This document shows positions 1 to 8,762 of a stretch of DNA of 64,000 nucleotides, piece by piece. The first letter of the stretch is position 1. The number at the start of each line of letters is the position of its first letter. Position numbers and translations under genes: made by a program. The DNA is from Flavobacterium aerium (GTDB taxonomy: Bacteria > Bacteroidota > Bacteroidia > Flavobacteriales > Flavobacteriaceae), in assembly GCF_030766725.1 (NCBI RefSeq), contig NZ_JARQWR010000003.1, positions 62,001 to 126,000 of the forward strand, read 5' to 3'. The notes under the pieces were generated by a model. That model was not told the origin of the DNA. It made no database searches and saw only the letters and a list, made by a program, of their open reading frames with translations.

Positions 1-2
1 CA

Positions 3-335
3 GACAAATACCTTAGTGAAATTGATAAGGCTTTTGCCAATAGAGATACATGGACAAAGGCAAAAAGCGGTGCAGATAATTACTCTACTCCTTATTTAAT
101 TTTTAATGAATACATGACATGGGCAGTGTTTACGTTATATACTTCGGATAATTTCAATGCGGATGATTTTAAAATAATCAATGAAAATGTAGAAAAACGC
201 ATGATTGAACGTCGTGGATTTACAAACTTCAAAAGTTTCAATGAAAAAGTATTTGAACTGTACAAAAACAAAGCGAAAAACACCACAATAGCCGATATTT
301 ATCCTGCTATATTACAATGGAGTTCAGAACAATAA
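3..335 (+). CDS. C-terminal end of an unrecognised protein (5' truncated)
   Basis: The reading frame is already open at the window edge, with the first whole codon at base 3, and runs 110 codons to a TAA at 335. The start lies outside the window. The visible part is hydrophilic, with a TPYLIFNEYMTW segment near residues 28-39 of the fragment, and has no membrane segment. I do not recognise a family with confidence; a domain-of-unknown-function hydrolase-like protein such as DUF4932 is only a guess. A hairpin terminator follows about 50 bases after the stop, so this is the last gene of its unit. Confidence 0.6.
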   Translation, partial: DKYLSEIDKAFANRDTWTKAKSGADNYSTPYLIFNEYMTWAVFTLYTSDNFNADDFKIINENVEKRMIERRGFTNFKSFNEKVFELYKNKAKNTTIADIYPAILQWSSEQ

Positions 336-384
336 AACGGAATAGATTTTCATTTTATTCAACAGTTAAACATTACAACATGAT

Positions 385-430
385 ATTGCCAAGGCCTAAA
401 GTATTACTTTAAGTCTTGGCAATTTTATTT
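385..430 (+). terminator. Rho-independent terminator after the partial gene
   Basis: An imperfect inverted repeat (ATTGCCAAG... / ...CTTGGCAAT, about 18 bp per arm with two mismatches, loop ATT) is followed by a T-rich run. It ends the unit of the truncated first gene. Confidence 0.75.
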
Positions 431-558
431 TTATCAATAGTAAGCATTGCTCATGTACATATTTTTTGCAAATGTTAATTTTCTAGTAATAATTTTCTAC
501 CTTTAGAATTACGTTAAATGTCTTATTTTAAATTATTTACCTCTAAAAATAGAAAATT

Positions 559-813
559 ATGACAACAAGTACTTCTACAGAAATTAAAAAACAGCAAAAA
601 ACACTTCGAGTGTTATCTTCCATCTTCTCCTTTTTAGCCTATGTTATTGCACTGGGTACAATCATTGGAACTGTCTATTTATTAGCAACTCCAAGAGGTA
701 TTGGAGGTTGGATTTTGCCTGCTTTTACTTTCATTACAGGATTCATCATATTCCTGTTTTTATTTTCTTTTGCTAAAGTGATCCATTTTCTAATTGAAAC
801 CCATAACCGATGA
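559..813 (+). CDS. Small two-helix membrane protein, coupled to mqo
   Basis: An 84-residue protein with a polar, Ser/Thr/Lys-rich N-terminus (residues 1-18) and two hydrophobic helices at about 20-43 and 50-72, so a small inner-membrane protein. No family is recognised. Its stop overlaps the mqo start by four bases (ATGA at 810-813), which indicates translational coupling, and the two genes are probably co-transcribed. A partial -7-like element (TACCTTTA, 498-505) lies upstream. Its function is unknown; being encoded with a membrane-bound quinone reductase, it could help membrane attachment, which is inference only. Confidence 0.8.
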   Translation: MTTSTSTEIKKQQKTLRVLSSIFSFLAYVIALGTIIGTVYLLATPRGIGGWILPAFTFITGFIIFLFLFSFAKVIHFLIETHNR

Positions 814-2381
814 AAAAGTGTATAATCTATAGTATAACACTCTTTTTATTAGTTTCCTGTAGCGATAAAAAGAATAGTGACAGTGAGACCGTAGATGTCG
901 TATTAGTTGGTGGAGGAATTATGAGTGTTACCTTGGGTACAATGCTCAAAGAACTTGATCCAAAACTCTCTATTGCGATGTATGAAAAACTTGATGCTGT
1001 AGGCCTAGAAAGTTCCGCAGCATGGAATAATGCCGGAACAGGACATTCTGCTCTGTGTGAGCTGAATTATACCCCTGAAATGAGCGATGGTTCGATTGAC
1101 ATTCATAAGGCTATAGAAATCAATGAGTCTTTTGAAATTTCTAAGGAATTTTGGTCCTATCTTGTAGATGCAAAAAAAATAGGTCCTCCTGCAACCTTTA
1201 TCAATCCTACCCCACACATGAGTTTTGTTACGGGTGCAGATAATGTAACTTATCTTAAAAAACGTTTTTTAGCCCTTCAAAAAAGCCCCTTATTTACAGG
1301 AATGGAATTTTCTGATGATCATAAACAAATCAATCAATGGATTCCATTAATTATGAATGGCCGTGATCCTGCACAAAAAGTGGCTGCTACAAAGATAGAT
1401 ATTGGTACAGATGTTAATTATGGTTCCCTTACCAAGGAGTTAACCAATAACTTAGTAAAATCTGAAAAAACGTTGCTGAAAGTAAACCATGAGGTAACCG
1501 ATTTTAAAAGAAATAAAGATGGCACTTGGCGGGTTTATGTAAAAGATTTAGGAACAAAAGTCACAAAAACAATTAATGCACGTTTTCTTTTTATTGGTGC
1601 AGGTGGTGCTACTCTTCCTCTATTGGAAAAAACACGTATCCCTGAATCTAAAGGATATGGTGGATTTCCTGTTAGTGGTGAATGGTTGGTTTGTAATAAT
1701 CCAGAAATAATAGCCCAACATCAGGCAAAAGTATATGGTAAAGCCTCCGTAGGCTCACCGCCCATGTCTGTTCCACATCTTGATACTCGTATTATTGATG
1801 GCAAAAAAGAGTTATTATTTGGCCCTTTTGCTGGATTCTCACCTAAATTTTTAAAAAATGGTGCTTGGACAGACTTACCGGAATCATTCAATTTCTATAA
1901 TATAAGACCCATGCTTGAAGCAGGATTAGACAATGTTCCCTTAACAAAATATCTAGTTGAACAAGTTGTATTAACTCCAGAACAACGCTTACAAGCTTTA
2001 CAGGAATATTTCCCTAAAGCTAAAATGGAAGATTGGGATCTTAAGATTGCTGGACAACGGGTACAAGTTATCAAAATTGATGAAACAACACAGGGTGGAA
2101 TTTTGCAGTTTGGAACCGAAGTGGTTACAGCATCCGATGGTAGTGTAGCCGCTTTATTGGGAGCTTCACCAGGGGCTTCTACATCTGTATCTATTATGCT
2201 GAAAGTAATTGAAAAATGCTATAAGGACAAACTTAAAACACCAGAATGGCAAGCTAAAATAAAAGAAATGATTCCATCCTATGGACAAAAACTAACGGAT
2301 AATATTCCTTTAGCCAACGAAATCCGTAAAAGAAATAGTGAACGTTTGGGAATTGTTTGGAAAGAGATTCCTTCTAATTAA
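810..2381 (+). CDS. mqo: Malate:quinone oxidoreductase with a lipoprotein signal
   Basis: FAD-dependent enzyme that oxidises malate to oxaloacetate and passes electrons to the quinone pool (TCA cycle/respiratory chain). The dinucleotide-binding GGGIMS motif is at residues 34-39, followed by the family signatures WNNAGTGHSA, ELNYTP, IGTDVNYG, VYGKASVG, PPMSVPHLDTR and LLGASPGAS. At 523 residues it has normal length and is collinear with the E. coli family member. The N-terminus is unusual: residues 1-17 are a Lys-plus-hydrophobic signal ending in LVSC, a lipobox, followed by a charged linker. The chosen ATG overlaps the upstream gene's stop; an internal start would remove the signal but has no better support. 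A hairpin terminator follows at once. Confidence 0.95.
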   Translation: MKKCIIYSITLFLLVSCSDKKNSDSETVDVVLVGGGIMSVTLGTMLKELDPKLSIAMYEKLDAVGLESSAAWNNAGTGHSALCELNYTPEMSDGSIDIHKAIEINESFEISKEFWSYLVDAKKIGPPATFINPTPHMSFVTGADNVTYLKKRFLALQKSPLFTGMEFSDDHKQINQWIPLIMNGRDPAQKVAATKIDIGTDVNYGSLTKELTNNLVKSEKTLLKVNHEVTDFKRNKDGTWRVYVKDLGTKVTKTINARFLFIGAGGATLPLLEKTRIPESKGYGGFPVSGEWLVCNNPEIIAQHQAKVYGKASVGSPPMSVPHLDTRIIDGKKELLFGPFAGFSPKFLKNGAWTDLPESFNFYNIRPMLEAGLDNVPLTKYLVEQVVLTPEQRLQALQEYFPKAKMEDWDLKIAGQRVQVIKIDETTQGGILQFGTEVVTASDGSVAALLGASPGASTSVSIMLKVIEKCYKDKLKTPEWQAKIKEMIPSYGQKLTDNIPLANEIRKRNSERLGIVWKEIPSN

Positions 2382-2406
2382 TATTTACGATACTTATTAA
2401 AAAATA

Positions 2407-2440
2407 AAAACCTGTTCAAATTAATGAACAGGTTTTCTTT
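2407..2440. terminator. Bidirectional terminator between mqo and the metalloprotease
   Basis: A perfect 12-bp inverted repeat (AAAACCTGTTCA / TGAACAGGTTTT) with a 6-base loop and T-runs on both strands serves the two convergent genes. Confidence 0.85.
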
Positions 2441-2472
2441 TAACTAACTGACTGTAACAAATTATTGTTTAA

Positions 2473-5217
2473 TTATTCTACAACAATTTTCTTAACTTCT
2501 TTTCTAGCTCCGTCTTGCACGGTAACTAAATATACTCCAGACTGGATGTTTTTCAATTCTAAATTCTGATTGAATACTCCTGTATTTTGGTATGATTTTG
2601 CGAATACTTGTCTTCCTTGAATATCGTGAACATTCACTTTGATTTCGTTATTCGAAGCAGAATCAAACTGTACTGTAAAATTACCTTTGTTTGGATTTGG
2701 ATAAATTACAAAGTTTTGTAATTTGAAACTTTCTGTTCCTAATACTGCTGTTTTTGAACATACTGTATAAGAATAACTGTTTAATGTACCGTTATTTGGA
2801 ACAGCCAAATCGGCAATCGCTAATCTCCAGTTACCCGCAGAGTTCATTCCATTCAATACAGATAATGGGCTAAATGGTTTGTAAGTATTACCACCTGTTA
2901 TTCCCGCACAATCAAGTGCAACACCATTATCATCGAATGTAGCATTCATATTGGCAACTGTACCTGTACAACCAGACTGATAAAGTACGATATCAATACT
3001 TGTACTTCCTGGTTTAACCAATGCAATACGTAAATCACTGATTTTTGGGTGTGTAAGATTTACAGTTGCTTTAAAGTTTGTAATAATAACATTATCTGGA
3101 ATATTTACAGCTCCATAAGCAACATAGGTCAATGGAGATTGTGCAGCAATAGCACTATTAGTGAATACACCATTATAGGTATTACAAGTATTTGTTACTA
3201 CATATCCAATTGCGAAATCTTTACTGTTTACATTAAAGAAAATACTATTACTTGCTTTAACCATGATTCTACAATATGGAGCAGCAGTACCATTAGGAAT
3301 TGTAATATCCTGAGTTCCGTCATTTGGCGTGTTTGCTAATAAAACTACAGAGAAAGTTTGTCCACCATCTGTAGATAATAAGATATCAACATTAGTACCA
3401 CCAGCAATGGTGTTTGTATTATTAACATCCCATGTAATTGTCTGAGTTGTACCTGCATTTAAAGAAATACCTTCTGCAGCTTGTGAAGTTACTTTAAGAG
3501 GACCTTTTGTATCATCAACTGTTACAATCATGTCATCAAAATTCGTTTGACCTGCTGGAACAACAACGTTATTTCTAACTGTCAATCTGAAGTTTAATGT
3601 TCTTGCAATAGATGGTAATGCTTCCGTAACTATTTCTAAACCATTGGTAATTGTAGATCCTTCTAATACAGATGACATTTTTGGAAAATATCTTGTAGGA
3701 GAAGCTGTTGGGCTATACGATCTAAATAATGGACCTCTTAATTTTGTACTTGTTAATAAACAATCGTTATCTCCTTGTGCTACAAAAGTATCGTTACATA
3801 AATAAGCTGCTGTTGGAGCATCGTCATATTGTTCCCAAGTGTAAGATAATGCACCACCACTTGCATCAGTTGCAGAACCTGTAAGTGCAAAAGGTGTACT
3901 CTTAGGAATTGTAAAATCTGCTCCTGCATTTACTACTGGTGCAACATTTGGTAATGCAGTAACGGTAGGGCAAGTTTTTGTAGCCATATTAGCCTGAACT
4001 TGAGCAATACTTCCTGCATGGAAATAACTATCTGAATTTTTTTGTACGTCACGACTAGTAATACCTGCGTAACCCATAATTGTTGATCCACTACCTGGTT
4101 CTAAATTTACGGCATTGTTTTCTGACATATGTGTAAAAGTGTGGTTTGCTCCAAATTGGTGTCCTAATTCATGGGCAACAAAATCGATATCAAATGTATC
4201 ACCAGATGGAACTCCATTAGAAGGAGATGTATATCCACTACCTTTACCATTATTACATACACAACCTATACAACCTGCATTTCCACCTCCACCAGAGGCT
4301 CCAAATAAATGACCTACGTCATAATTTGCTTCACCTATTTGCGCTGTTAATGTACTTTGAAGTTCTGCATTCCATTCTCCTGGTGCTTCATCATCAACAA
4401 CTTCAGTATATGGATCTGTTGCAGCATCGTAATAAATAACGCTAGATGTATTCGCAATGATATTCAAATGAATTGCAAAATCTTTTTCAAAAACTCCATT
4501 TACACGTGTTATAGTAGCATTAAATGCCGCTAATACGTTGGCTACTTGTGCAGCACTTGTAGCACCAAAATAAGCTGAATATTCTGCTGTACAAGAAAGC
4601 GCTAATCTAAAAGTTAATAAACTTGCAGCACTTGAACGTGCATTAGTTGGTATTGTGCTTGATAAATCATTTGTAATATTTTGCTCTACTGTAGAACATG
4701 TAAAAGGTAATTCTCCTTTATTTCTTTGTGATCTATAAACAGCATAGGTTCTTCCATTCGCAGAATATGGTTCCATAAATTCGTCTCCATTATCTGTTCT
4801 CATCACCATCGTTTGGATTCCTCTTGAATCTAAACTTATGCGAATTTGTGCTTTAGCATCATTCACTCCAACACCAGCATAAGCTTTAATGTCTGGGAAT
4901 TGTGCTTGTAAAGCTGGTTCAAAGTTACTTGCTTCATATACTTTGAAGCTTTCAAGACTTCCATTTGCATTGGGAATTGAAATAATAATTCCTTTTGCTC
5001 CTACTTCGCTTCTATTTGTTGCATTCGACAATGCTTGACGCATCGTAGAAAGATCAAGGTCAAAAAGTTGGAAATTTTCTGGAAAGTCTGCTCTTTTTGC
5101 TGATTTTGATAATTCGATATTATCATTTTTTGAAAGTTTCCAAAACTTATCTGTTTGGGAATGTCCTTCCGTAATTGCAAAAAGAATAATAACAAATAGT
5201 AATATTCTATTTTTCAT
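2473..5217 (-). CDS. Secreted zinc metalloprotease with P-domain and T9SS sorting domain
   Basis: A 914-residue secreted protease. In order: signal peptide (residues 1-20, ending GHSQ); a propeptide-like region to about 200; a metzincin catalytic domain with the full zinc motif HELGHQFGANH at 349-359; and a Met-turn-like IMGY about 30 residues later. A reprolysin/M12B-like peptidase is the best fit. A central Ig-like region follows, then a proprotein-convertase P-domain-like module at about 700-825 (DLRIALVKPG, GNWRLAIAD). The C-terminus (about 838-914) is a type A T9SS sorting domain starting YPNPNKG and ending VKKIVVE. It is probably exported by T9SS as a degradative exoenzyme. It shares a terminator with mqo and has its own promoter at 5256-5285. 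Confidence 0.92.
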   Translation of the reverse strand: MKNRILLFVIILFAITEGHSQTDKFWKLSKNDNIELSKSAKRADFPENFQLFDLDLSTMRQALSNATNRSEVGAKGIIISIPNANGSLESFKVYEASNFEPALQAQFPDIKAYAGVGVNDAKAQIRISLDSRGIQTMVMRTDNGDEFMEPYSANGRTYAVYRSQRNKGELPFTCSTVEQNITNDLSSTIPTNARSSAASLLTFRLALSCTAEYSAYFGATSAAQVANVLAAFNATITRVNGVFEKDFAIHLNIIANTSSVIYYDAATDPYTEVVDDEAPGEWNAELQSTLTAQIGEANYDVGHLFGASGGGGNAGCIGCVCNNGKGSGYTSPSNGVPSGDTFDIDFVAHELGHQFGANHTFTHMSENNAVNLEPGSGSTIMGYAGITSRDVQKNSDSYFHAGSIAQVQANMATKTCPTVTALPNVAPVVNAGADFTIPKSTPFALTGSATDASGGALSYTWEQYDDAPTAAYLCNDTFVAQGDNDCLLTSTKLRGPLFRSYSPTASPTRYFPKMSSVLEGSTITNGLEIVTEALPSIARTLNFRLTVRNNVVVPAGQTNFDDMIVTVDDTKGPLKVTSQAAEGISLNAGTTQTITWDVNNTNTIAGGTNVDILLSTDGGQTFSVVLLANTPNDGTQDITIPNGTAAPYCRIMVKASNSIFFNVNSKDFAIGYVVTNTCNTYNGVFTNSAIAAQSPLTYVAYGAVNIPDNVIITNFKATVNLTHPKISDLRIALVKPGSTSIDIVLYQSGCTGTVANMNATFDDNGVALDCAGITGGNTYKPFSPLSVLNGMNSAGNWRLAIADLAVPNNGTLNSYSYTVCSKTAVLGTESFKLQNFVIYPNPNKGNFTVQFDSASNNEIKVNVHDIQGRQVFAKSYQNTGVFNQNLELKNIQSGVYLVTVQDGARKEVKKIVVE

Positions 5218-5255
5218 TGTGGGATTTTTTTGTGTTTGTTAATTAGTTATTACCT

Positions 5256-5285
5256 CAAATTAAGTTGAATTACTTTGTCTCAAAA
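5256..5285 (-). promoter_or_regulatory. Promoter of the metalloprotease gene
   Basis: On the minus strand a TTTTG (-33 element) is followed after 17 bases by TTAATTTG, one mismatch from TAnnTTTG. This places transcription start about 30 bases before the ATG at 5217. Confidence 0.5.
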
Positions 5286-5465
5286 TAGTGGTTATTTATT
5301 TCAAGAATAATTAAAGCATCACAATTTTCAATAATGGTTTTCTAGTTTTTCTATTTTCCCATTGGATTAGGGAAATTACAGTTCGGGTAATTTGAAAATT
5401 AAAAAATGCACTTGTTGTCAGTCAGCAGTTAGTTAATATCTATTAAGTTTTCAAATTCAAATTGT

Positions 5466-5606
5466 TTACCGGACATGGAGGTCAAACGGTTTTGTAAGAG
5501 TGTATTCTCTTGTAGTGTTTGTAGTAAAAGATAATCTGTCTCCCCTTCTACTTTCATCTGTATACAGTGAAATTGGAAGCTTAGTAACAAATAATTTTTG
5601 TTCCAT
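5466..5606 (-). CDS. Possible 46-residue small protein
   Basis: ATG at 5606 to TAA at 5466, 46 residues beginning MEQKLFVTKLPISLY, with a balanced polar composition rather than random A/T-driven Lys/Asn/Phe runs. A perfect TATATTTG -7 element (5664-5671) lies about 58 bases upstream and an A-rich, purine-rich stretch precedes the ATG. No family is recognised. It may instead be a regulatory leader of the metalloprotease, whose start is 250 bases downstream. Coding status is uncertain. Confidence 0.35.
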   Translation of the reverse strand: MEQKLFVTKLPISLYTDESRRGDRLSFTTNTTREYTLTKPFDLHVR

Positions 5607-5663
5607 TTTTTGGTCGTTTTTTGGTTAGACTAGTTTGTTAATAAAACTTTAACATATTATTTC

Positions 5664-5671
5664 CAAATATA
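5664..5671 (-). promoter_or_regulatory. -7 promoter element TATATTTG
   Basis: Perfect match on the minus strand to the Bacteroidota housekeeping -7 consensus TAnnTTTG. The -33 partner is unclear. It would transcribe the small ORF at 5466-5606 and possibly give the protease a long leader. Confidence 0.4.
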
Positions 5672-6098
5672 TCTATTTTTTATCTTTTTTTGTAAAAAAT
5701 AACAAAACAGCTTTATTTTGTTATTTTAACAACAATATACCCATTCATGAGAATATATCACTATTTAAATGGTTAAAAAAATATGTATTCATCAAAAAAA
5801 AATACTTAATACTGATTATTATAAAAATCGCGTTTTGTGAATACTTCAAAATCAATGTTTTACAGTCGCAAAAAAAAGCAAATTCATTATATTCAATACA
5901 ATATTTCAGATTAAACATATCATTTTAGCACATTACACTATAGTTTTCATAACTACCTCACTAAAAGTTCAAGATAATGCAATTGAATACTTCATTTTAC
6001 TTCAGTAAATAATTCTTTTAATATAATTACACCTAAAAAAGTTTTTCTAAAAAACTGAACTTAAAAGATTAAAATAATTTTCAGAAAAAAAATTGAAA

Positions 6099-6132
6099 TT
6101 TTTGTCAGGATTTAAATTAATAATCGACTAAA
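6099..6132 (+). promoter_or_regulatory. ECF-type promoter shared with the spondin lipoprotein gene
   Basis: The block TTTTTGTCAGGATT...AATAATCGACTAAA matches the minus-strand block at 21305-21338 at 29 of 34 positions without gaps. Both lie about 45 bases before their start codons. The spacing of TGTCAGG and a CG(A/T)CTAA box resembles -35/-10 elements of an extracytoplasmic-function sigma factor, and no TAnnTTTG element is present here. The sigma assignment is inference; the shared block is seen directly. Confidence 0.55.
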
Positions 6133-6175
6133 TAAATATAAAACACAGATTTATTATTAATTAAAAACATTTTAC

Positions 6176-6640
6176 ATGAAATCTAAAATTTCAGATTACT
6201 CTCTTTTACTTTTCAAAATTGGATATTACATTTCACTTTTAGGGACCACTTTAATATTGTTATGGATTGGTTTTTTCAAATTCACCCCTATTGAAGCTGC
6301 AGCCATTAAACCCTTAGTTGAATACCACCCATTCACCTCATGGATGTATAGTATTATGGATGTACAAACGGTTTCTAATGTAATCGGAATTATAGAAATC
6401 GCTATCGCCATTGCTTTATTATTAAGCATTCGATTTCATTTCTTTAAGATTGTAGCCACCATTGGGATTGTCATCACGTTTGTAACAACATTAAGTTTTC
6501 TTCTTACTACACCGGGTATCAATGCTATAAAAGATGGTGTCTTCATTACCGATTTCTTTATTTTAAAAGATATTGTAATGTTAGGTTTTGGATTGATGAT
6601 ACTGCATTATCCAGAAGCAATTAAACCGAAAATGGAATAA
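6176..6640 (+). CDS. YkgB/RclC-like (DUF417) four-helix membrane protein
   Basis: A 154-residue inner-membrane protein with about four transmembrane helices (residues 10-32, 62-84, 87-110, 126-146). The signature LLWIGFFKFTPIEAAAIKPLV in the first loop followed by HPFTSWMY is characteristic of the DUF417/YkgB family, which includes E. coli RclC, a reactive-chlorine-inducible protein of unclear mechanism. Single-gene unit with a strong terminator. It is preceded by the ECF-type promoter block at 6099-6132, which suggests envelope or oxidative stress control; that is inference. Confidence 0.85.
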   Translation: MKSKISDYSLLLFKIGYYISLLGTTLILLWIGFFKFTPIEAAAIKPLVEYHPFTSWMYSIMDVQTVSNVIGIIEIAIAIALLLSIRFHFFKIVATIGIVITFVTTLSFLLTTPGINAIKDGVFITDFFILKDIVMLGFGLMILHYPEAIKPKME

Positions 6641-6658
6641 TCCAGTTACTCTTTAAAA

Positions 6659-6725
6659 CAAAAACAATTCAATTCATACTGGTCAACTTATTTAGTAGCT
6701 AACTGTATGAATTGAATTGTTTTTG
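6659..6725. terminator. Long hairpin terminator between convergent genes
   Basis: Perfect 21-bp inverted repeat (arms 6659-6679 and 6705-6725) with a 25-base loop, located between the YkgB-like and Kelch genes. T-rich ends occur on both strands. Confidence 0.8.
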
Positions 6726-6740
6726 TTGCTTTTGAAGTAC

Positions 6741-8651
6741 TTACTTTTTTATTATTTTATCAATATAAGTAGCATTATTAGTGTTTACTTTAACGATATA
6801 AATACCTGAATTTAAACTGGATATATCTAATTTTTTATCGGTTCCGTTTTGATTTATCACCTCTCTACCATTAAGTTCATACAGCAGGACTGATTTAATA
6901 GTATCTGCTATTTCAATGGTAATAAAACTATCGGATGGGTTTGGATAAAGTTTCATTTTTTTGGAATTCATAATCTCAGGATGATCGATTACTGATAAAA
7001 CAGCAGTTGGGCAACATGAACTTCCCAAAGTATACAACTGATTAATTTCGGTTACAGAAAGTTCTCGATTATGAATAAATATATCGTCTATTCGTCCAGT
7101 ATAAAGTTTCCCTATAAATAAATCCCCTATATCCATTGTAAAGGGGCTTACAGTACCACAAGCTGCAACACCAGTAGCTGTATCTTGCAAGACTCCATCT
7201 TTATACAATTTGATCGTATTCCCTACTTGATTATAAGTTGCTGTCAAATGGTGCCAAACATTTGTATTAATAGTAACATCGCAGCTTCCATTAGGGATAT
7301 CCCAAACACTATTTTCTCTAGAAAATACAGCTCGTCTACAATCATACAAACTTAAAGACCATTGTCCCATTCGGTCTGGGCAGCTTAATGCTTGATCTCT
7401 ACTAATTAATCCTTCATAAGATCCCGGATTTCTACTCACATCTAGTGGTTGATACCAACAAGAAACAGAAAGTTCTGTTAGTCCATTTAAAAAGATTGTA
7501 TTGGTTCCTTTTAAAAACTCATTATTTGTATTGGGAATATTATCAAACTCAAAAGCACAATTCGCATTATTATTACGATCTGAAGCAGAAATTGCTGTTG
7601 TTGTATTTACCAAATTATGTCCATTACCTGAATAATCGGCTAGACTTCCACCATTAAAAGGATAATAAGCCAATAATCCTGTTTGAAGGTTCGATGGAAT
7701 TGAAAGGCAGGAATATTTGTAAATCGTATTATCAATCCCTCCTCCTATTTTTGCTCCAATTCCGATATACGTTTCTCCAAATAATTGAAATGATCTTCCT
7801 GAAGCTAGTCCTATAGCATGGTTATAGGAGCTCGTTGTAGTTTGCCATGTATCAGATCCGAAATCATACATCCAAAAATCGGCATTTGAGGCAGAACTAA
7901 AACCTCCCAATCCAACAAAACCTTTTCCAGCAATTAAATCCGCACCGCTGATTGTCCAAGTTCTAGTTTGAGGTGCAGAAGGTAAACTTGCTAGCTGTGT
8001 CCATGAATTCAATACTGGATCGTATTTCCAAAAATCATTGTTTGAGGATGAATTGAATCCGCCAATTCCTACATAAGCATTATTACCATAGGTAAATCCA
8101 GTTACATAACCTGGAGTAAAACCCGCAGGAGGATTACTTTTGGCAGTCCACGTATTCATTACTGGATTATATTCCCAGCAATCACTTGGCGCTCCAGAAC
8201 TACTTACTCCACTTACAATATATGCTTTTCCATTAATTACCATTGCTGCAGCCTCAACCCTACCTACTCCAGGGAAATTTGCCATTTGAACCCAAGTATC
8301 AGTAACTGGATCATATCGCCAAAAGTCATTTAAATTGTTTGCACCACCATTTGTACTGCCTGAACCGATATAACCGTAATTTCCTATCGAAAAACTAAAT
8401 GCTCCCATTCTTGCCGAAAAGGGAGGAACTTGTTTTGTTGTCCAATTATTTGTTATTGGATTATATTCATAATGATCAACTGTGGCATTAGAAGAGGAAT
8501 TAAACCCCGAACCTAAATAGGCTTTACCTGCTATTGTAAAACAGTATGGATAGGTTCTTCCAGAGGAAGGAAAACTTGTTACCGACGACCATTGTCCAAA
8601 AATTAATAATGGGAAGAATAAAAATAGAATCAGAGTAATTTTTATTTTCAT
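6741..8651 (-). CDS. Secreted Kelch-repeat/LamG protein with T9SS sorting domain
   Basis: A 636-residue surface or secreted protein. Signal peptide at 1-19 (LLIFGQ). Kelch-type beta-propeller blades fill residues 25-310, with the recurring pattern GxGxxxxxxxNDFWxYDPxxxxWxxxxxxP. A LamG/concanavalin-A-like domain spans about 325-545 (GLLAYYPFNG, WHHLTATYNQ, DDIFIHNRELS). The C-terminus from about 567 is a type A T9SS sorting domain (LYPNPSDS, ending IDKIIKK). It probably binds glycans or other ligands at the surface; no catalytic motif is seen. It is separated by a hairpin from the upstream peptide gene. Confidence 0.88.
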   Translation of the reverse strand: MKIKITLILFLFFPLLIFGQWSSVTSFPSSGRTYPYCFTIAGKAYLGSGFNSSSNATVDHYEYNPITNNWTTKQVPPFSARMGAFSFSIGNYGYIGSGSTNGGANNLNDFWRYDPVTDTWVQMANFPGVGRVEAAAMVINGKAYIVSGVSSSGAPSDCWEYNPVMNTWTAKSNPPAGFTPGYVTGFTYGNNAYVGIGGFNSSSNNDFWKYDPVLNSWTQLASLPSAPQTRTWTISGADLIAGKGFVGLGGFSSASNADFWMYDFGSDTWQTTTSSYNHAIGLASGRSFQLFGETYIGIGAKIGGGIDNTIYKYSCLSIPSNLQTGLLAYYPFNGGSLADYSGNGHNLVNTTTAISASDRNNNANCAFEFDNIPNTNNEFLKGTNTIFLNGLTELSVSCWYQPLDVSRNPGSYEGLISRDQALSCPDRMGQWSLSLYDCRRAVFSRENSVWDIPNGSCDVTINTNVWHHLTATYNQVGNTIKLYKDGVLQDTATGVAACGTVSPFTMDIGDLFIGKLYTGRIDDIFIHNRELSVTEINQLYTLGSSCCPTAVLSVIDHPEIMNSKKMKLYPNPSDSFITIEIADTIKSVLLYELNGREVINQNGTDKKLDISSLNSGIYIVKVNTNNATYIDKIIKK

Positions 8652-8714
8652 AAATCGATCATTTAATGATTAGTATTCTCTTAAATTCAATAAAATTTTG
8701 CAGATATAATATTC

Positions 8715-8753
8715 AAAAAGCTTATATAGTAAATGATCTATATAAGCTTTTTT
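8715..8753. terminator. Hairpin terminator after the GG-leader peptide gene
   Basis: A 15-bp inverted repeat (AAAAAGCTTATATAG / CTATATAAGCTTTTT) with an 8-base loop sits directly after the stop of the 72-residue peptide gene and before the Kelch gene. It isolates the peptide as its own transcript. Confidence 0.75.
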
Positions 8754-8762
8754 TATTTCTTA

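Larger units (their letters stand above)
5218..6175. other. Long A/T-rich intergenic region with a possible tiny gene
   Basis: This 958-base gap lies between two divergent genes. It holds the metalloprotease promoter (5256-5285), a possible 46-codon minus-strand ORF (5466-5606) with its own -7 element (5664-5671), and the ECF-type promoter of the downstream gene (6099-6132). From about 5690 to 6090 I see only A/T-rich sequence with no convincing gene. Confidence 0.6.

Noticed and set aside
2440..5436. TTAACTAACTG at 2440-2450 and its inverse CAGTTAGTTAA at 5426-5436 flank the metalloprotease gene, with similar ACTG/ACAA extensions, like ends of a mobile element.
   Set aside because: Only 11 exact bases in A/T-rich DNA, the extension needs a gap, there are no target duplications, and the gene is an ordinary T9SS protease without transposase.
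5690..6090. Possible small RNA or origin-like region because of extreme A/T content.
   Set aside because: No hairpin-plus-T-run, no DnaA-box cluster and no ORF could be recognised by eye.
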